Positions 1-9,439 of a DNA stretch of 53,816 bases are shown piece after piece. This stretch comes from Ectothiorhodospiraceae bacterium (lineage in GTDB: Bacteria; Pseudomonadota; Gammaproteobacteria; GCA-002705445; GCA-002716945). The notes beneath the pieces were generated by a model. That model searched no databases. It saw only the letters and a program-made list of their open reading frames with translations, and was not told the origin of the DNA. The translations under genes and the position numbers were made by a program. The DNA is taken from assembly GCA_019651095.1 (NCBI GenBank), contig BOXR01000002.1:88001-141816 (forward strand), given 5' to 3'. Numbering within the stretch: the first letter of the stretch is position 1; each line of letters opens with the position of its first letter.

Positions 1-1503
<1,503 letters not shown>

Positions 1504-1570
1504 TATAACATTAAATAAACTGATAAATAAGATTTAAAGTCAGTTTACATTTTCCTAAGAATAATACATG

Positions 1571-1685
1571 TTTGATGGCCATAGCATATGGGCACCACCT
1601 GATCCATCTCGAACTCAGAAGTGAAACCATATAGCGCCGATGGTAGTGTGGGGTCTCCCCATGTGAGAGTAGGACATCATCAGCT
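1571..1685 (+). rRNA. rrf: 5S ribosomal RNA
   Basis: It lies about 67 bases after the 23S rRNA in the standard bacterial order. The segment CGAACTCAGAAGTGAAAC and the block TAGCGCCGATGGTAGTGTGG followed by GGTCTCCCCATGTGAGAGTAGG match gammaproteobacterial 5S rRNA closely. The terminal stem pairs GATG near 1574 with CATC near 1676. Ends are approximate to a few bases. Confidence 0.95.
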
Positions 1686-1693
1686 TAAATATT

Positions 1694-1716
1694 AAAGGCC
1701 CTTGGGCCTTTTTATT
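1694..1716 (+). terminator. Rho-independent terminator of the rRNA operon
   Basis: An AAAGGCCC stem, a TT loop and GGGCCTTT run straight into a T-rich tail, about 10 bases after the 5S rRNA. The stem is A-rich on its 5' side, so it could also end coaX transcription arriving on the opposite strand, whose stop codon is about 20 bases away. Confidence 0.88.
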
Positions 1717-1734
1717 TGAACTTACATAGATCTT

Positions 1735-2460
1735 TTAATAAAAGCCAAACTTTTGAGAACAAAAAGGTTCTACTAAGGTATTAATTTCAATATAACTAGC
1801 AATTTGTCGTGCATAACTTCCAGATACAATTATAGTCGGCTTAGATTTTGTATTTTTTTTAAATTCTTCGTAAACCTTGTGCACAGATGCAGAAATCATT
1901 GTTCGGTAACCCACGTTAATTTGTTCTGCTGTATCTGTTTGAAGAAGATTATTTTTTTTTGTTTGAGTCAGCTTAATATTTTTTAGGTTATGTATATCTG
2001 AAAAACAGTTTATATATCTCTCGGCTCCACTCATCAGTACTCCTCCTTTATGAGTACCATTTTTTGTTACACAATCGATACTTATAGCACTTCCACAGCT
2101 AACAATTACACAGTCTTTTTTAAAGATATTTTTAGCCGCGACAATTTGTGCCCATCTATCTGAACCTAGACTCGAAGCTTTTTTATATGAGTTTGTAGTT
2201 GATAAAAGCGACCTTGTCGATTTAAATGCTGTTATTTTCTCAAAGAATGATTTAAGAATCTTTATTAGTTTTTTATCGTAGTTTGTACCCAAGACTGATG
2301 AATAAAATAAATATGGTTTGTTATCATAATTAAGCGCTTTTAGATACTTCCTGATATTTTTAAAATCATCCGATCGGAAGGCTTTTACTCTAGAAATTCC
2401 TTTTTTTCTCTCAATAGCAATTTTGATTTGACTATTTCCAATATCTGCGACTATATTCAT
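1735..2460 (-). CDS. coaX: Type III pantothenate kinase
   Basis: CoaX phosphorylates pantothenate in the first step of coenzyme A synthesis. The 241-residue protein has the usual family length and the ASKHA-fold phosphate-binding start D6-x-G-N-S10. Further family motifs are LGSDRW (98-103), the C-G-S-A-x-S-x-D segment (122-129) and GGVLMSG (139-145). Its ATG overlaps the birA stop as ATGA, so the two are translationally coupled. E. coli carries the unrelated coaA kinase at the corresponding place next to birA; a CoaX beside BirA is also found in Pseudomonas. The gene is convergent with the rRNA operon. Confidence 0.93.
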   Translation of the reverse strand: MNIVADIGNSQIKIAIERKKGISRVKAFRSDDFKNIRKYLKALNYDNKPYLFYSSVLGTNYDKKLIKILKSFFEKITAFKSTRSLLSTTNSYKKASSLGSDRWAQIVAAKNIFKKDCVIVSCGSAISIDCVTKNGTHKGGVLMSGAERYINCFSDIHNLKNIKLTQTKKNNLLQTDTAEQINVGYRTMISASVHKVYEEFKKNTKSKPTIIVSGSYARQIASYIEINTLVEPFCSQKFGFY

Positions 2461-3212
2461 ATCATTCTTAATGTGCTGTTAATATCATTGATTGTCAAAA
2501 CATTGTTGCCTGTATTTATCATTAGTTCTCCATAATTACTAATACCCATTAGAACTCCTTCATGACTAACATTGTCTATTGAGATAGATACACATCTATT
2601 GATAGCAAATAAATTATCATTATATTCTTTTACTAATTCGTCATAATTCTCTTTTTTCAAAAAATTAACCAAATTATTACAAAACAAATAAATTAACTTT
2701 GTATGGTCAATGTTATCCTAGATTTGAGTGCGGTTGATTTACGTTAAATGATTCATCAAATTATATTTATACCAATACCAAAAGGATAAAAAAATATCTT
2801 TTCCAGAAGACTGAGACTCAATCAAGATACCAGAAATTTTTTTATTATCTAAATATATATCATTTGGCCATTTAATGCTCAAAGTATGATTTGTTGTATT
2901 TTTAAATGCTCTCAATGCAGCTAAGCAAGAAAGATAATTTAATTTTCCTAATTCCGTTTGATTAGCATTCAATTTTAAACACAAACTAAATGAAAGAGAT
3001 TTTTGGTTGAAACTAAACCATACCTTGTTGTTCCTTCCTCTAGATGCTCTTTGATTATTTGTGATTATGATAATTGGACACTGGTCTTTGATGTATTTAT
3101 ATTTAAAATAATCATTCGTTAAAGCTTAAATGATTTTGAATAATACCCTTATAGGTTTATTGTTATATAAAATCTTTGAGAGATCTTTTTTTAATTTAGA
3201 GATTTCCAACAT
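2457..3212 (-). CDS. birA: Biotin-[acetyl-CoA-carboxylase] ligase, frameshifted
   Basis: BirA attaches biotin to the carrier subunit of acetyl-CoA carboxylase. Pieces readable in different frames are ASRGRNNK near 3010-3045, SIKWPNDIYLDNKKISGILIE near 2815-2890 (the biotinyl-AMP and lysine-binding core), and the C-terminal HEGVLMGISNYGELMI domain. At least two indels and one in-frame TAA near 3125 interrupt it. Restored length is about 250 residues, starting MLEISKLKKD, so it appears to lack the N-terminal helix-turn-helix of E. coli BirA and would act only as a ligase. Because coaX downstream is intact and the gene should be essential, sequence error is likelier than decay. Confidence 0.8.
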
Positions 3213-3216
3213 TACT

Positions 3217-3245
3217 TTGACATGATAATTTCAATAACTTATTAT
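3217..3245 (+). promoter_or_regulatory. Sigma-70 promoter of the ferredoxin-NADP reductase gene
   Basis: A perfect -35 TTGACA (3217-3222) and a -10 TATTAT (3240-3245, five of six) are separated by exactly 17 bases. Predicted transcription starts near 3252, about 26 bases before the inferred ATG. It lies in the short space between divergent birA and this gene. Confidence 0.7.
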
Positions 3246-3277
3246 TGTCACACATAAATTATGAGTAACTTAGCATA

Positions 3278-4016
3278 ATGGCAATCAATTGGATAGAATC
3301 AAAGGTTATGATCAAACAAGATGGACGATGATCTAGTCTCAATTCGATTTGAAAATAATATACCTCCATATATTGCTGGTCAATTTACTAAAATCGGCCT
3401 CAAACTTGATGGAGATCTTGTCTCACGACCATACTCACTTGTAAGTGCTCCTCACGAAGATTTTCTAGAGGTAATATATGTAAATGTTCCCGATGGCAAA
3501 CTCACTCCCCATTTACATAAACTCGATACAAATGATTCTATTTTTGTGATGGATAAAGCATCAGGCTTCTTTATTATGGATGAGGTGCCTGATGGCGATA
3601 AGTTATGGCTCGTAGCAACCGGAACAGGATTAGGAGTTTTCATCTCATTGCTTAAGACTGATTCACCATGGAAGCGTTTCAAAGAAATAGTGCTAATTCA
3701 TGGTGTTCGTACATCTGGTGAGCTAGCATATCAGGATCAGATTAAAGAGCTTCAAGCAAAACATCCTAATCAACTTAAATATCTCCAAACAGTAACTAGA
3801 GAAAAAATCGATAACACCATAAACGCACGAATCCCTGATGCTATAAAAGATGGATCAATTACAAATATTTGTGGAGAAATAAATTCATCATCACAGTTCA
3901 TGCTATGCGGCAACCCCGACATGATTAATGATATGGTAGATCTTTTAGGCACCTATGGTTTGGAGAGAAACCGAAGAAGCAAACCTGGAAACATCACTCT
4001 CGAAAAATACTGGTAA
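3278..4016 (+). CDS. fpr: Ferredoxin/flavodoxin-NADP(+) reductase, 5' end frameshifted
   Basis: This FAD enzyme moves electrons between NADPH and ferredoxin or flavodoxin. An uninterrupted frame starts at 3321. A start at 3278 gives MAINWIESKV, and QTRWTDDLVSIRF can be read across 3305-3345 by changing frame, as the family N-terminus requires, so one or two indels are inferred near 3310-3325. Motifs counted from 3321 are RPYS (36-39, FAD binding), GTGLG (101-105, NADP binding), FMLCGNPDM (193-201) and the terminal EKYW. It stands next to several peroxide and quinone defence genes, which fits an Fpr role in redox stress. Confidence 0.87.
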
Positions 4017-4084
4017 TCTTCAGCTTAATCTAATAATTGACCTTTAATAATTAGGGGTCTAAGACCTATTCTTCTATTTGAAAA

Positions 4085-4099
4085 TGATAATAATTCCTA
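4085..4099 (+). promoter_or_regulatory. Second, degenerate Fur-type half-site
   Basis: TGATAATAATTCCTA agrees with the 7-1-7 Fur consensus TGATAATnATTATCA at 11 of 14 defined positions. The left half is perfect. Its centre lies 23 bases upstream of the centre of the stronger palindrome at 4107-4123, so the pair could form a tandem operator. It would overlap or lie just upstream of the -35 box. Confidence 0.4.
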
Positions 4100-4128
4100 T
4101 TTACAAATGAGAATTATTCTCATATAAT
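4100..4128 (+). promoter_or_regulatory. Promoter with Fur-box-like operator in its spacer
   Basis: The -35 TTTACA (4100-4105) and consensus -10 TATAAT (4123-4128) are 17 bases apart. Between them lies the perfect inverted repeat ATGAGAATTATTCTCAT (4107-4123), filling the spacer. It is the 7-1-7 form TGAGAATnATTCTCA seen in Fur boxes of Pseudomonas and other Gammaproteobacteria. A repressor bound here would block RNA polymerase, so the azoreductase-peroxiredoxin operon is predicted to be controlled by Fur or a related family member such as PerR. The promoter and palindrome are seen directly; the identity of the regulator is inferred. Confidence 0.65.
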
Positions 4129-4159
4129 TAAACTCTAATATATAAATGAGGAGAATATA

Positions 4160-4783
4160 ATGAAAATCAACTACATAGAGTGTTCACCCAGAGGAGAAAG
4201 GTCACATTCTACAAAAATAGCACAAGCTTATATAGAACAAGCTAAAAAAAATATACCAGACCTTGAGCTGAATCATATCAATCCATGGTCACTGAATTTG
4301 CCTGAATTTGATGGAGATATGCTGAATGCAAAATACTCGGTCATTAGAGGCACTGATCCATCAGCTGATGAAGTCTCAGCATGGTCAAATGTAAAAAACA
4401 TATTTGATGAATTTAATAATGCTGATCATTATTTGTTCAGTGTTCCTATGTGGAATTTTAATATTCCATACAAGCTCAAACACTATATAGACATTATTAC
4501 TCAGCCAGGTATGTCGTGGAGTTATACCCCAGAAGATGGTTATAAAGGTCTTATGACAGATAAGACAGCAACAATCATCTACTCAACTGGTGATGGATAC
4601 GGTGAAGGAACAGGATTTGAGTCTTTTGATATGCAAAAACCATATGTGAACTTATGGCTAACATTTCTTGGGTTCAAAAAAATAGAGAGAGTAGTTGTTG
4701 ACAGAACGTTATTTGACGCCGAGACAGCAGAAAAGAATGCTCTAGATGTAGCACTTAAGCTTGCAAATATAAACACCCTATAA
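4160..4783 (+). CDS. azoR: FMN-dependent NADH:quinone reductase / azoreductase
   Basis: AzoR-family flavoproteins reduce quinones by two electrons, avoiding semiquinone radicals, and can cleave azo bonds. The 207-residue protein has the flavodoxin-like fold signatures: the phosphate-binding start CSPRGERSHS (8-17), the FMN-binding PMWNFNIP (96-103), and the STGDG segment (142-146). AGGAG in AATGAGGAGAATATAATG lies 8 bases before the ATG. It is the first gene after the operator-bearing promoter at 4100-4128 and is followed after 24 bases by a peroxiredoxin, so a shared oxidative-stress role is likely. Confidence 0.9.
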   Translation: MKINYIECSPRGERSHSTKIAQAYIEQAKKNIPDLELNHINPWSLNLPEFDGDMLNAKYSVIRGTDPSADEVSAWSNVKNIFDEFNNADHYLFSVPMWNFNIPYKLKHYIDIITQPGMSWSYTPEDGYKGLMTDKTATIIYSTGDGYGEGTGFESFDMQKPYVNLWLTFLGFKKIERVVVDRTLFDAETAEKNALDVALKLANINTL

Positions 4784-4807
4784 GGTTAAATAGTCAGGAG
4801 ACAAAAT

Positions 4808-5497
4808 ATGTTAGGAAAAATTTTTAAGAAAAAACCACTGGCACTTAGAATAGGTGATACAGCACCTGATTTTAAGGCTGAGACAACAACTGGAGACATA
4901 AGTTTTCATGAATGGATAGGAAGTAGCTATGCAATGATCTTTTCTCATCCAAAAGATTTCACGCCAGTATGTAGCACTGAACTATCTCGAACTGCAGCAT
5001 TAAAGCCTGAGTTTGATAAAAGAAACTGTAAGATTATTGGTCTATCTGTTGATAGTGTCTCTGAACATTCTAGTTGGGAGAGTGATATTGCTGATGTTTG
5101 TGATAACTTTAAAGGTGCACCAATTAATTTTCCTTTAATTGCAGACAAAGATCGAAAAATTGCTGAGATGTACGGAATGATTCATCCTGCAGAGTTAGAG
5201 AATTTAACCATCAGAAGTGTCTTTATTATCGGTCCAGATAAAAAAATTAAACTAATGATGACATATCCAGCAAGTACAGGAAGAAATTTTAATGAAATTC
5301 TGCGTGCACTAGATTCAATTAGACTTACTGCTGATCATAAAGTGGCTACGCCTGTTGACTGGAAAAATGGCGACGATTGCATAATAGTACCGAATCTTGA
5401 TGATATTCAAGCAAAAGAATTATTTCCAAATGGATGGAACGCTCTCAAACCTTATCTGAGGTTAGTAAGCGATCCAAGTAAACAAAATAATAAATAA
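4808..5497 (+). CDS. 1-Cys (Prx6-type) peroxiredoxin
   Basis: This thiol peroxidase reduces hydrogen peroxide and organic peroxides. The AhpC/TSA domain begins at about residue 15 (GDTAPDF). The peroxidatic cysteine is C55 in HPKDFTPVCSTEL (47-59). The C-terminal part, with ATPVDWKNGDDCIIVP, is the extended domain characteristic of Prx6 proteins rather than AhpC. No N-terminal signal is obvious, so it is probably cytoplasmic. CAGGAGACAAAATATG gives a strong ribosome site, and the gene sits directly behind azoR in the operon. Confidence 0.92.
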   Translation: MLGKIFKKKPLALRIGDTAPDFKAETTTGDISFHEWIGSSYAMIFSHPKDFTPVCSTELSRTAALKPEFDKRNCKIIGLSVDSVSEHSSWESDIADVCDNFKGAPINFPLIADKDRKIAEMYGMIHPAELENLTIRSVFIIGPDKKIKLMMTYPASTGRNFNEILRALDSIRLTADHKVATPVDWKNGDDCIIVPNLDDIQAKELFPNGWNALKPYLRLVSDPSKQNNK

Positions 5498-5582
5498 TGT
5501 TTGTCACGATGATCCATCTTTACCTCCTCATTTGTGGTTTCATCAGAAAATATTATTTTACCCTGAGTCTCTCTTACTCCCT

Positions 5583-5597
5583 AGGAGAGGCTCTCCT
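5583..5597. repeat. Perfect 7-1-7 palindrome AGGAGAGGCTCTCCT
   Basis: The 15-base inverted repeat lies in the 264-base space between the peroxiredoxin and the DUF6607 gene, just after a CTCTC run at 5573. It lacks a T tract, so it is a poor terminator. It could be an operator or part of an mRNA hairpin upstream of the small frame at 5604. Its function is unknown. Confidence 0.45.
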
Positions 5598-5603
5598 TAA
5601 TTC

Positions 5604-5711
5604 ATGAATTTCATAGAGTCACATTTTATAGAAATAGCTTTTATCATTGTTTTCATAAGTGTTATAAATATGACTTCAACTGAAAAAGATAACTCTGTAA
5701 ACAATAAATGA
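5604..5711 (+). CDS. Possible 35-residue membrane peptide
   Basis: An ATG-to-TGA frame encodes MNFIESHFIEIAFIIVFISV and then a polar tail ending in VNNK. The hydrophobic stretch at about residues 8-20 could make one membrane helix. A purine-rich AGGAGAGG lies 13 bases upstream, which is far for a ribosome site. It shares no recognised family and could be a chance frame in AT-rich intergenic DNA. Confidence 0.25.
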   Translation: MNFIESHFIEIAFIIVFISVINMTSTEKDNSVNNK

Positions 5712-5761
5712 ATCAAATATTAGTCAAAAAATAGTCTGCAGATAAAGTCAGTAAAATTAAT

Positions 5762-6882
5762 ATGAATGTAAATTATATGAAATTAATGAAGTTTGTGCTC
5801 TTTTTTTCAATCCTTTTTATATTAAATCCCTGGGCACACAATGCTGAAGGTCAAAAAATTAAAAATAAAATTAATCAAAATGAGATCAATTGGTTATTAG
5901 ACAGATATAAATATCAAGATATTCGAGGCGGTACTACAAAGGGCTTAGCAGTACAGCTCGATGAGAATACCTCAAAATATTTCCTTGATCTTCAAGAAAA
6001 GAAATTAGATAAAAAATCGAAAGACAGATTAGCTATTTTATCTATGGTTGGAGAGTATCGAGTTAGCTTTGAGTTTATTGAGACTTTCGGGAGTAAAAAT
6101 AATTACAAACTTGATAATCCATATCAGTCATGGGGAACAGAAATGGTGATAGTTTTAAATGATGAGCCAAACTATATTTCACTTCAACACATAATGATGA
6201 TGTATTTTAAGGACGAAGACGGCTCCATATCTGGACCTTATATTCAGAAGCACTGGAGGCAAGACTGGACTTACGAAGATTCAAAAATTTTAAATTATAG
6301 AAATGATAAGATTTGGGATCTCTTAGTGGTTGATGATTATCAAAATACTTGGAGCCTATCAGTATACCAAGTTGATGATTCACCAAGATATGAGTCGTAC
6401 GGAATGTGGTTGCATAGTGAAGAGGGATCGAGATGGATTAGTAAAGCTACTCCAAGGCCATTACCAAGAAGAGAGTTTTCTGTAAGGGATGATTATAGTC
6501 TGCTGTCTGGGTTAAATAAGATTACTGTAATGCCCTGGGGATGGGTTATGGAGGAGTTAAATGAGAAGATTATTTTTCCAAACAAGTATCATGGCTCAGA
6601 GTTTGGGATAGCGAGGTACCAAAGAATTTCTAATTATGATTTTACTCCAGCACGTGATTACTTTGGGAAAGATACAAAGAGTACTGGTCTATAGTAAGAG
6701 GTAAAGTGGAGTGAAATTCTATCACAAGACAAGGTTTGTCTTTTAAAAGATGTCAAAGGGGAAAACCCCTGTATATGTACAAATTTGAATTTGCTGAAGA
6801 TTATAAAAATAATCCAAACAACAAAGAGGCAAATCAGAATGTGGATGATATTGTAACTAAATTCATTGCTAGTAACTGCTAA
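5762..6882 (+). CDS. DUF6607 family exported protein, 3' end frameshifted
   Basis: The function is unknown. Family marks in the intact 310-residue part are the EYRVSFEFIETF segment (98-109), HWRQDW (164-169), YQVDDSPRYE (202-211) and PLPRRE (233-238). The N-terminus holds a hydrophobic signal-like segment, so the protein is probably exported; starts at 5762, 5777 or 5786 are all possible. The frame stops at 6694, but coding sequence continues in other frames with KFEFAEDYKNNPNNKEANQN and ends in IASNC at 6882, so two or more indels are inferred near 6690-6770. It is convergent with the glutathione peroxidase gene. Confidence 0.75.
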
Positions 6883-6911
6883 TTTGATTGAAGAAAGAAT
6901 AGTCCTAATTC

Positions 6912-7453
6912 TCACTCTGACAGGAGTTTATCAATCATACTTACAAGCTTGTCGCCTTTTGGACTAGTCACCATAGAGTAACTTTTTACAACCTCACCAT
7001 CTTTGTTAATTAAGTATTTCCAAAAGTTCCATTTAGGCGAGCTATTTGTCTCAGCGGCAAGATTCTTATAAAACGGGTGCGCTTTTTCACCTCTTACATT
7101 TACTTTGGTAAACATTGGAAATTTAACATCATATGTTAAATTACAAAAATCTTTATATCTTTCTCAGGAGCTGGTTCTTGATAGAAATCATGCGAAGGAA
7201 AGCCAAGTACAACAAAGCCTTGATCTTTCTTTTCTGAGTAAACTTTCCAAACCTTCATACTGAGGTGTAAAACCACATTTGCTTGCAGTATTAACTACAA
7301 GAATAACATTTCCCTTATATTTGCAGAGGCTTTCAACTTTATCGTCTCCAAGACGTTTAATTTCAAAGTCTAGAGCTTTTGGACATTGATTTGAATGTGC
7401 ATCAGTCATTACGAATGATAATAACATGCATATGGAAAAAATAATTTCTTCAT
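6912..7453 (-). CDS. Glutathione peroxidase family protein, exported, frameshifted
   Basis: This is a Gpx-type thiol peroxidase. Two frames together give the fold: [16 protein letters not shown] with the catalytic cysteine, GFPSHDF near 7185, and the C-terminal [17 protein letters not shown], whose W-N-F triad belongs to the active site. The linking part (7115-7200) needs two frame changes. A start at 7453, allowing one missing A, gives [19 protein letters not shown], a signal peptide, so the enzyme is predicted to act in the periplasm. It carries Cys, not selenocysteine. The indels look like sequence errors. Confidence 0.83.
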
Positions 7454-7519
7454 ATAAGATTATTCTTTTTGATTTGAAATAATGTCAAGAAATGTCGAGA
7501 GCAAATTCTTTTAAACTGT

Positions 7520-7859
7520 CTAAATCAATTTTTCAAGAGCTTTGATGTTTGTTGATTTTAGTTTAACATATGGAGCTTTCTGATTTTGATATGCCTCAAG
7601 CCATCTATCAGCGCACAAGCACCACGAATCTCCATCATTTAGTCCAGCGAAGTCTAGTTCAGGAATTGGTGTCATAAGATCATTCCCTCTAGATTTGGAG
7701 AATTCTAAGAAATCTGAAGTGACTACTGCACAAACTGTGTGAGAGCCTCTATCAAATGAATCTGTATTACAACAGCCATCTCTTAAATATCCTGTGACTG
7801 GATCTGATCCACAGACCTTCTAGATCTTCGCCCAAAACATTTTTCTGTACTTCAGACAT
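7520..7859 (-). CDS. DUF2237 family protein, one frameshift
   Basis: Function unknown. After the start [16 protein letters not shown], one missing base near 7813 must be allowed. The frame then reads DPVTGYLRDGCCNTDSFDRG, HTVCAVVTSDFLEFSKSRGN and DSWCLCADRWLEA, all family hallmarks with conserved Cys and Trp positions. Restored length is about 113 residues, usual for DUF2237. Its ATG overlaps the last codons of greA by about 8 bases, so it is probably co-translated with greA. Confidence 0.82.
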
Positions 7860-8323
7860 ATTTAACCTCAAAGATTTCATATTCAATGTTTCCAGATGGA
7901 GTCTTGATTGTGACTACGTCACCCTCACTTTTCCCCACCAGAGACCTAGAAATAGGCGATGTAACAGATAGCTTTCCTTTTTTTAAGTCTGCCTCATCTT
8001 CACCAACGATTTTGTACGTGACTTTTTTATTATTTTCATCAACTACAATTACAGTGGTTCCAAAATGACTTTATCTGATGCCGGAATTTTTGATATGTCA
8101 ATAACCTGAGAATTGGACAGTTTACCTTCAATATCTTTTATTCTTCCCTCAGCAAAACTCTGCTGTTCGCGGCAGCATGATATTCAGCATTTTCCTTCAG
8201 GTCACCTTTTTCTCTAGCCTCTTTGATGGCTTCAGTTATCATTGGGCGTTTCACAGTTTTTAACTCATGAAGCTCATCTCTGAGTAACTTCTCGCCCTCA
8301 ACAGTCATTGGTATTTTATCCAT
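7852..8323 (-). CDS. greA: Transcription elongation factor GreA, frameshifted
   Basis: GreA rescues backtracked RNA polymerase by stimulating transcript cleavage in the secondary channel. The N-terminal coiled coil is intact from [20 protein letters not shown] to [13 protein letters not shown], which includes the acidic D-x-x-E-N tip. The frame breaks near 8150. It resumes with [20 protein letters not shown] and the C-terminal FKBP-like domain, ending [10 protein letters not shown] and overlapping the DUF2237 start. One or two further indels lie near 8070. Restored length is about 157 residues, the usual size. Confidence 0.88.
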
Positions 8324-8344
8324 TTGAACTCACTAAATTAATTG

Positions 8345-8418
8345 AGCCACCTGTCAGATTCGAACTGACGACCTGAGGTTTACAAAACCCCTGCTCTGGC
8401 CAACTGAGCTAAGGTGGC
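8345..8418 (-). tRNA. tRNA-Thr (anticodon TGT)
   Basis: Read on the minus strand, acceptor GCCACCT pairs with AGGTGGC. The anticodon loop is TTTGTAA, giving TGT, and the T-arm is GTCAGTTCGAATCTGAC. No CCA is encoded. In E. coli the TGT tRNA-Thr leads the thrU-tyrU-glyT-thrT cluster; here it is inverted and separated from tRNA-Tyr by 1.3 kb. Confidence 0.95.
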
Positions 8419-8479
8419 AATTACTAAACTCATTTATAGTCATAATGATATAATACTGACGTATAATATCGAAGTTTTC

Positions 8480-8837
8480 ATGATGAATAAAGATTTACCT
8501 CTAAAAGTCAGGCATATATTCTCAGCTTGATCCATTAATATGGAAAGGAATTTGGCTAGATATTTTGGACGTTCTCTTATCATCACCAAGCATGCCCAGT
8601 ATTTGGAAAGAGATTATAACGCAAATATCTCTCAACAAAAAAAAGTATCCATCCATAGGTAATTCACAATTTATGAAATGGGAGCTAAAAGCATTTGTAG
8701 CTCAAGCTGTAACTTCCGTTGATAAGAACTATAATAAAGAGACATTTATTGCCGAGTTTGAAAAATATTTTTCAAAGAAAGGATATAATATTAATAGAGA
8801 TACCATAAATGAAATTTACCAGATTATTAATAATTAA
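8480..8837 (+). CDS. Hypothetical protein, first of a four-gene small cluster, frameshifted
   Basis: I do not recognise a family. The intact frame from 8565 encodes 90 residues. Upstream, MNKDLPLKVRHIFS (from 8483) and SQLDPLIWKGIWLDILDV join through one frame change near 8522, giving about 118 residues. The sequence is mixed helical and charged, with several Trp and no signal peptide or membrane segment. Its end overlaps the start of the next gene by 29 bases. Confidence 0.55.
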
Positions 8838-9222
8838 GCTTGTTCTCCTAGCACCATTTTTTTCAAATCCATTAGGTGCTGCACCGGACAAATTATTTAT
8901 TGATCTCGTCAATTATTCTGCGAGCATTGATGGCTATAGTTCTTTGTGTGTGCAAAACTATGATGATGATCAAGAGTTGAACTCACTATTTGCTTTGCTC
9001 AGAGAGCTGAAGGATAAATATTTGCTTTTTACTGATGATGATTATGATATGTTGAAGTCAACCTACATGAAAACTAAATCAGCTACAATAACGCAATTAA
9101 TGAAACTAAAACTCAACGTGCAAAAGAGTAGCTGCAGTAATTATTTAAAAATATTTGAGCGCTTTGATAGAAAAAAACAAAAAAGTTTAGAAGATCTTGA
9201 GAGGATGATTAATGCATACTAG
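8809..9222 (+). CDS. Hypothetical exported protein
   Basis: The 137-residue protein starts with MKFTRLLIIKLVLLAPFFSN, followed by PLGAAPDK, a clear signal peptide with an AxA-like cleavage site near residue 26. The rest is Asp/Glu- and Lys-rich and probably helical. Two cysteines (in SSLCVQN and KSSCSNY) could form a disulfide in the periplasm. No family was recognised. It overlaps its neighbours at both ends (29 and 11 bases), implying one transcript. Confidence 0.6.
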   Translation: MKFTRLLIIKLVLLAPFFSNPLGAAPDKLFIDLVNYSASIDGYSSLCVQNYDDDQELNSLFALLRELKDKYLLFTDDDYDMLKSTYMKTKSATITQLMKLKLNVQKSSCSNYLKIFERFDRKKQKSLEDLERMINAY

Positions 9223-9439
9223 TAGCATCAGAGGATTTCTACATGCTTTTTTTATTCTTAAAAGAGTAGATTTCTACTCTTCTAATCGAGACATTATAAA
9301 TGACTTTCAGAAGAAACCAGGCTTAGTTCATATTTCGAAAAAAAGAGGCATTGATGTCTCACAAGTCTACGATATAATCAAGACTCATGATATAAATGTA
9401 TTGAATACAAATATTATAAAACTTATGGAGTTTAAATGA
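9212..9439 (+). CDS. Hypothetical small protein
   Basis: This 75-residue frame overlaps the previous gene by 11 bases and the next ATG by 4 bases (ATGA), which argues that it is translated. It has a basic N-terminal half and a sequence HISKKRGIDVSQVYDIIKTH that could be a short helical pair. There is no signal peptide. No family was recognised. Confidence 0.5.
   Translation: MHTSSIRGFLHAFFILKRVDFYSSNRDIINDFQKKPGLVHISKKRGIDVSQVYDIIKTHDINVLNTNIIKLMEFK

Noticed and set aside
6912-7453. A selenocysteine glutathione peroxidase
   Set aside because: The catalytic position is a normal TGC-type Cys in [10 protein letters not shown]; the breaks are elsewhere.
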